Assembly (NCBI GenBank): GCA_003024785.1
Contig: PUQB01000153.1
Location: forward strand, 124,001 to 188,000
Direction: 5' to 3'
From: Selaginella tamariscina
Taxonomy: Eukaryota > Streptophyta > Lycopodiopsida > Selaginellales > Selaginellaceae
Length of the DNA: 64,000 nt
A model generated the notes under the pieces. That model saw only the letters and a list, made by a program, of their open reading frames with translations, did no database searches and was not told the origin of the DNA. Positions 59,412 to 64,000 of this stretch are shown here, one piece after another. Position 1 is the stretch's first letter, and every line of letters starts with the position of its first letter. The translations under genes and the position numbers were made by a program.

Positions 59412-61433
59412 ACGATTTAATTTAGTAAAATTCTGATGTTTTAACGAGGAAACGTGAGAGCTTGTTTTTAATAAAAGGGATATTTTATATATACATATGT
59501 ATTAAATTTAAATGGATAAGTAAAGCATATAAAACTTTTATAAAAACTATATATAAATATATATTACTAAATTAAGTTGATTCTGTATACATAGATTAGA
59601 ATATTTACTTGAATTTTACATTTAAATATAGAGATATAAAATATTATCACTTAACATGTTGGAGCATTAACCTTCTGCAGCATTAAAAAGGTTAATGCGA
59701 TGGTTTTAGGATTCAGTACAAAGAAATCCACCAAAACCAATGTCTCATGAAACAGATTACATAGGCACGGATGCATGTGTGTAAATTGTTCATCATTATT
59801 TTTATATTCTGTTTAATGTCTATTTATGTAATACATGGATATAAATATTTCTAATCAACCGTTTGTGAATAAATGCATATGCTGCCTATAGCCGATATAT
59901 ATTAAAACTCATATAATAGTACGTCTCAACGTTCGGTAGCTGTAGAAAAATCTGTAAAAGTCAAAATAAATTTACATATTTATAAGAATGAATTAAAATA
60001 AAGATTTTAAGAGCATACTATTATGTAAATATTCTTAAAATATCCAAATCATGTCAGGCATATATATAGAACAGGTTATTTTACTTTGATAATAATTCAG
60101 ATTCAATCTTTAAGGTATATAGGATTAAAGAAACTTCGGTTACGTTTCATCTTTCACACTCTATACTAAAAATATATTATATATTACTGCATGAGCTGTA
60201 TATTAAAAACTTAAGGTATTATTTATGAGAAATGGATAGATCACATAAATGATATTCTGCTTTTGTATATTTAAATGTGTGTGTACCCACACATATATAT
60301 CTCTGTGTGTGCGTGTGCATGTATGTACGTATTTATATATATAATGTAATGTATGTATGCAATATATATGTTGTCAAATGATTTTAAGAATAATTTTAGT
60401 TTCTTTAATGCTTAAACTTGAATAGAATGATAGTGTGTGATTACAGCCTGATATACGCACACCATACACATAGTCACACATAGTATACATGTGTATAGCA
60501 GACTAGTCACACATAATTTATATGTATGTTTTATATTCTTTTAATATCTTTAGAATCCTATTGAGCAACATATTTAAAACCAACCATTATGAATAAATAC
60601 ATATGCTGCATATACCATATATACTAGAACTTATATAATAGTGTTTAAAAGTTTTAAGCTGATTTAATGTATACAGTATAAACATAATATGTGAGTTTCT
60701 ACATTCAGGACACCATTTGGTGTTGTAAAACGTATGTAGGCACCTATGATTATAATTTGTCTTAGGATCCCTCAAACTTTATCTTCTCATGTTCGGCATT
60801 TAAATTATGTAAATATTCTTAAATTATCCTGGCATAACGATTTGATTGAACGATTCGGATTTAATCTTTACAAGGAATTTAAGAAACTTTGGTTCACTCT
60901 CTGTTATAAATATATTCATATATTGTATATATTCATGAGCTATATTAAGAAATTTATATATTATTTACAAAGGGCATAGATCACATAACTATAGACAGAA
61001 TGAAAATAAACACTAATAACACTGGTGCATGTGGCATTCCATTGTTGTCTGCTTCACATATGAGCAAAGATTTTGAACTGAACAAGCATTAAAAGTTTAT
61101 ATGTATATTTATTATTGTTTCATATTTATTATGTCTTATATTTATAATTTTGTTTGATTCTTTTTTTATTTAGAATTGAGAATTTTATTAAATGAAATAT
61201 GAACCTGTAAAGGTGATCTGTTGTCACAAATCTCTATATGTGTTTAGTATTATATATTTGGAGTTAAATACATTTGTTTAATCTTTATATTTATAAAGTG
61301 GGCCTAAATTTTGAATTAAATATTTATTTAAACTAACTCTTACAAGAGAGAGAGAGTCTAAAACTCTAAATTTACCTCTATGTTAAATAATAATATATTA
61401 TTATCTATATTTTAAGTTTTATGTGATTAACAG

Positions 61434-61537
61434 GTAGTGTGTGACTTTGGCATTCCTAGGGACACCATTGTTGCTAGTTCGGACTCATATATTATGTCTG
61501 TTTCACTTCAAGGAAAGATTTGGAAGAAGTTTTAAAG
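61434..61537 (+). other. Exon-like segment, unrecognised, right-arm copy
   Basis: After an AACAG acceptor: VVCDFGIPRDTIVASSDSYI then MSVSLQGKIWKKF and a stop just before a GTGTGT donor-like run. Partner of 17927-18006. Confidence 0.35.
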
Positions 61538-62268
61538 GTGTGTGTGTGTATATATAGTGTTTATTCTTATTAATTCTGATTTTAATTATATATTTCTTTT
61601 TAATTAGGACTTTTATTAAATGAAGTGGATTTGTACCCATCTTGTGACATGTTCAACATCGAGTACTTAAAATACTTGAGATTCTCTTATTTATAACTTC
61701 ACTATGTAATGTCTCTATATATTTCTGTATTTATATATTTAAGTTATATATACACGTTAACTGGCATTATAAGTTTATATCATTTTTTAATTTTATGATA
61801 AATGATAATTAATTTGTTATTAATGAGTTTTATTACTGATAAAAGTATAATAATAGTACCTGATCAGGTTTTTTTGTAGTTAACAGATATTATTTTAATA
61901 TAATGTTAAATAATTTATTACATAAAATGTACAAGATGAAAATATAAAAATATAGTTATGAAAGTGAATACTCTACTTTTAAAGGTGATTAAATAACCAT
62001 TAAAATAAATTTAATGTTTAAAATGAAATATATACGTTCAGTTCCTTGGACACACACATTCTATATATATATATATAGTATATATATGATTAAAAATACA
62101 CCAAAAACACTACTCTTGGTTATATTTTATATATACTCATTAACATTGACATAAATTGCCTATAAGTTAATTAAAAATATACACAAGACTACTTTGATTA
62201 TATTTATATATATCATTAACATTGTATATTTGACATAAATTGCCATATAAGTATATTAATAAAAACTA

Positions 62269-62353
62269 TCCGACCTGCCAAAATCGAACCAGCGACATAA
62301 GGATATCTGTGCACGTTACTACAGTCCCCGCTCTACCAACTGAGCTAAATCGG
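62269..62353 (-). tRNA. tRNA-Tyr (GUA) pseudogene with intron
   Basis: Minus strand: TAGCTCAGTTGGTAGAGCGG, anticodon context ACTGTAG, 14-nt intron TAACGTGCACAGAT, then ATCCTTATGTCGCTGGTTCG and 3' acceptor AGGTCGG. One base is missing from the 5' acceptor strand and one from the anticodon stem, so folding is impaired. Mirrored partner of 17174-17260. Confidence 0.75.
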
Positions 62354-63021
62354 AGACAAAAAAAATTATTTGAATATTATATCATTATATTCGGGAAATA
62401 TTTTATTGTAAGTTTTTATAAATCATTCACAACACAGACACAAAATAAATATATACTACAATAAATATGTCTTAATAATCTTACATTTATTTTATACTTC
62501 GATTGAGATATAAAATTACAGAGAGACCTTCTAAATTACTAAAATATTTAAATAACTAAAATGCATTTATTAAAATGAGAATTTCAGAACTTACATATGT
62601 TTTATTAAAAAGAGAAGAAGTCTAGGCTAATTCAGAAAATATATTGTTTTAAAACTTTATTTATATATTGTTTATATAAATTATGACTTATATATTATAA
62701 ATATAAAACAGTGTGCATGAATATTTTAAACATGTTTGTATACAATTTGTGACGTTATGTAGTGGGTGGATATACTAATACGATCGAAATAATATATTAA
62801 TTGTTAAAGAATTTATTCTTTTGATAACTTTATAATTTTATTTAAAATTTGGCCCGCCACTAATATAAATATAATTTTTTAATGCGTCAACTATATTACA
62901 GTCTTATCTGTGTATTTAAAAAAATATATACAATTCATATATAATAGTCTTTATTAAAGTTTCAAGTTGCTTTACATATTACATATACAGTATTATAATA
63001 TATTATAATAGTGCTTATAAT

Positions 63022-63136
63022 CAGTGTGTTTATCCCGTGGTCAAAAAAATGCTATGAAAATATTTTAATTTACTTTATTATTAATATAATTTAATTGTTA
63101 ATCCGTAACATTTTTTTGACTACGGATAAAACACTG
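63022..63136. mobile_element. hAT-type MITE, right-arm copy
   Basis: 115 bp, ends CAGTGTGTTTATCCCGT and ACGGATAAAACACTG, flanked by CTTATAAT on both sides (63014-63021, 63137-63144), the reverse complement of the left-arm target duplication ATTATAAG. Confidence 0.9.
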
Positions 63137-63948
63137 CTTATAATGATTAACTAATATATCATGAATCTATTAAGTATATAATTTAAATATTCTTATTAAA
63201 TGTTCATAGTTTTGAAAGGTAAATATGTATATATACATTCGATGGTTTAGCTATTATTTTAACTTTTAAAAAAATATTATTATATAAAAATACTATAGTA
63301 GAGGATAAATCTAATTTTTTAAGGATATATTTTAATTAGATAGTTCATATTAGAATCATAGAATTTAAACATAAAATAAAACTAAAGGCAATAACAAGAA
63401 TATTCCCATAAATATCCATGTAAATAATATATACCATTCCTCGTACGAGAGAGGCATTGTTTTAATTTTATCGTATTCTCGAAAGAATAAAACACAAAGT
63501 AAAGAAATTCTTCACAAATACCTGTGAACATGGAACCTTTATGGTGCTACCGTATTCCTTTCAAGAATATACTGATTTAGTGATGATAAATATTAGTAAT
63601 CAAGTAACTAAGTAAAACGAATTATATATAACACTCTTCATGTAGTTAAAAAATGAATATTATAAATGCTCTTTTGATACTCAATTTTATAAACACATAT
63701 ACTTTGCAATCTTTAGTGCCTTCCTTACTCTAAATATACAAAGTTGTAAGTACTAGTTTTATATTCTAAATAGAGCTGAAAAGGACAAGATGGTTGCCTG
63801 AGCTTGAAGTGAAATTAAAAATAAATGTTCAAATTGAATTTATGTATTCTCCGGCTTGAACTCAGTGACATCCACATTACACACACACACACATTACTAC
63901 TTAATACAATTAAGAATATTCGTTACAGCGTAAAAGGTTAATGCAGGG

Positions 63949-63956
63949 TATAAAAG
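63949..63956 (+). promoter_or_regulatory. TATA box of small-gene copy 4
   Basis: TATAAAAG 24 bp (end of box) before the ATG at 63980; one AAAAGGTTAATG unit precedes it. Confidence 0.5.
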
Positions 63957-63979
63957 GAGCGATATTAGGGTTTAGTATT

Positions 63980-64000
63980 ATGGTGATTCAGAGTATGTAT
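63980..64000 (+). CDS. Small one-TM protein, copy 4 (cut by window end)
   Basis: MVIQSMY is visible before the window ends. Mirrored partner of copy 1 (15641-15805). The upstream extension is again out of frame relative to copy 1 because of a small deletion near 63958. Confidence 0.6.

Larger units (their letters stand above)
53500..64000. repeat. Right outer arm of the large inverted repeat (runs off the window)
   Basis: Reverse complement of 15.6-25.2 kb with small indels; the last bases of the window are still inside the repeat (start of a small-gene copy). Confidence 0.9.

Noticed and set aside
62240..62464. 74-codon frame over the right tRNA
   Set aside because: Typical translated tRNA shadow (the VPALPTELN type peptide); the sequence is explained by tRNA-Tyr.

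Overview
The window is nuclear DNA of a land plant. Genes are split by GT-AG introns, the recognisable proteins are plant types (mitochondrial CPN60, an SPX-domain protein, CER1/GL1-type decarbonylase pieces, an IscA-like protein), tRNA-Tyr copies carry the intron after position 37, and there are Ty3/gypsy elements, a TRIM and MITEs. Noncoding DNA is extremely AT-rich with many (TA)n, (TG)n and (GA)n runs. I cannot name the species. Few genes are intact and most recognisable ones are fragments or pseudogenes.

Layout. 0-3 kb: one exon of mitochondrial chaperonin 60, then AT-rich DNA. 3-6.2 kb: a broken CER1-like fragment followed by a minus-strand unrecognised gene. 6.7-8.3 kb: isolated exon-like stretches. 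11-12.6 kb: a recognisable SPX-domain gene with one frameshift in its first exon and a PHR1-type site upstream. 13-15.6 kb: rearranged extra copies of the repeat modules that follow.

From about 15.6 kb to the right edge the window is one very large, interrupted inverted repeat. Outer arms are 15.6-25.2 kb and 53.5-64.0 kb; inner arms are 30.3-36.9 kb and 42.3-48.7 kb. The right arm runs off the window. The centre (about 37-42.3 kb) holds a second copy of the unrecognised gene, a CER1-like pseudogene, and a three-LTR array that encloses a captured intronless IscA-like sequence. Each outer arm carries the same small genes: a 54-residue one-TM protein, a 134-residue Lys-rich protein, a two-exon 52-residue protein, a decayed tRNA-Tyr and a hAT-type MITE. 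Each inner arm carries one copy of the same Ty3/gypsy element in opposite orientation.

The most unusual signals are: (1) the giant inverted repeat; (2) a shared upstream block with GGTTAA units, placed in front of two unrelated small genes; (3) the captured IscA sequence between LTRs; (4) a TRIM with a perfect 5-bp target duplication and an internal 61-bp tandem array; (5) a cluster of GGATTAATCC palindromes inside an inverted-repeat element; (6) an empty-site copy near 4.3 kb that dates the gypsy and LTR-array insertions. All similarities were judged by eye; no searches were run.
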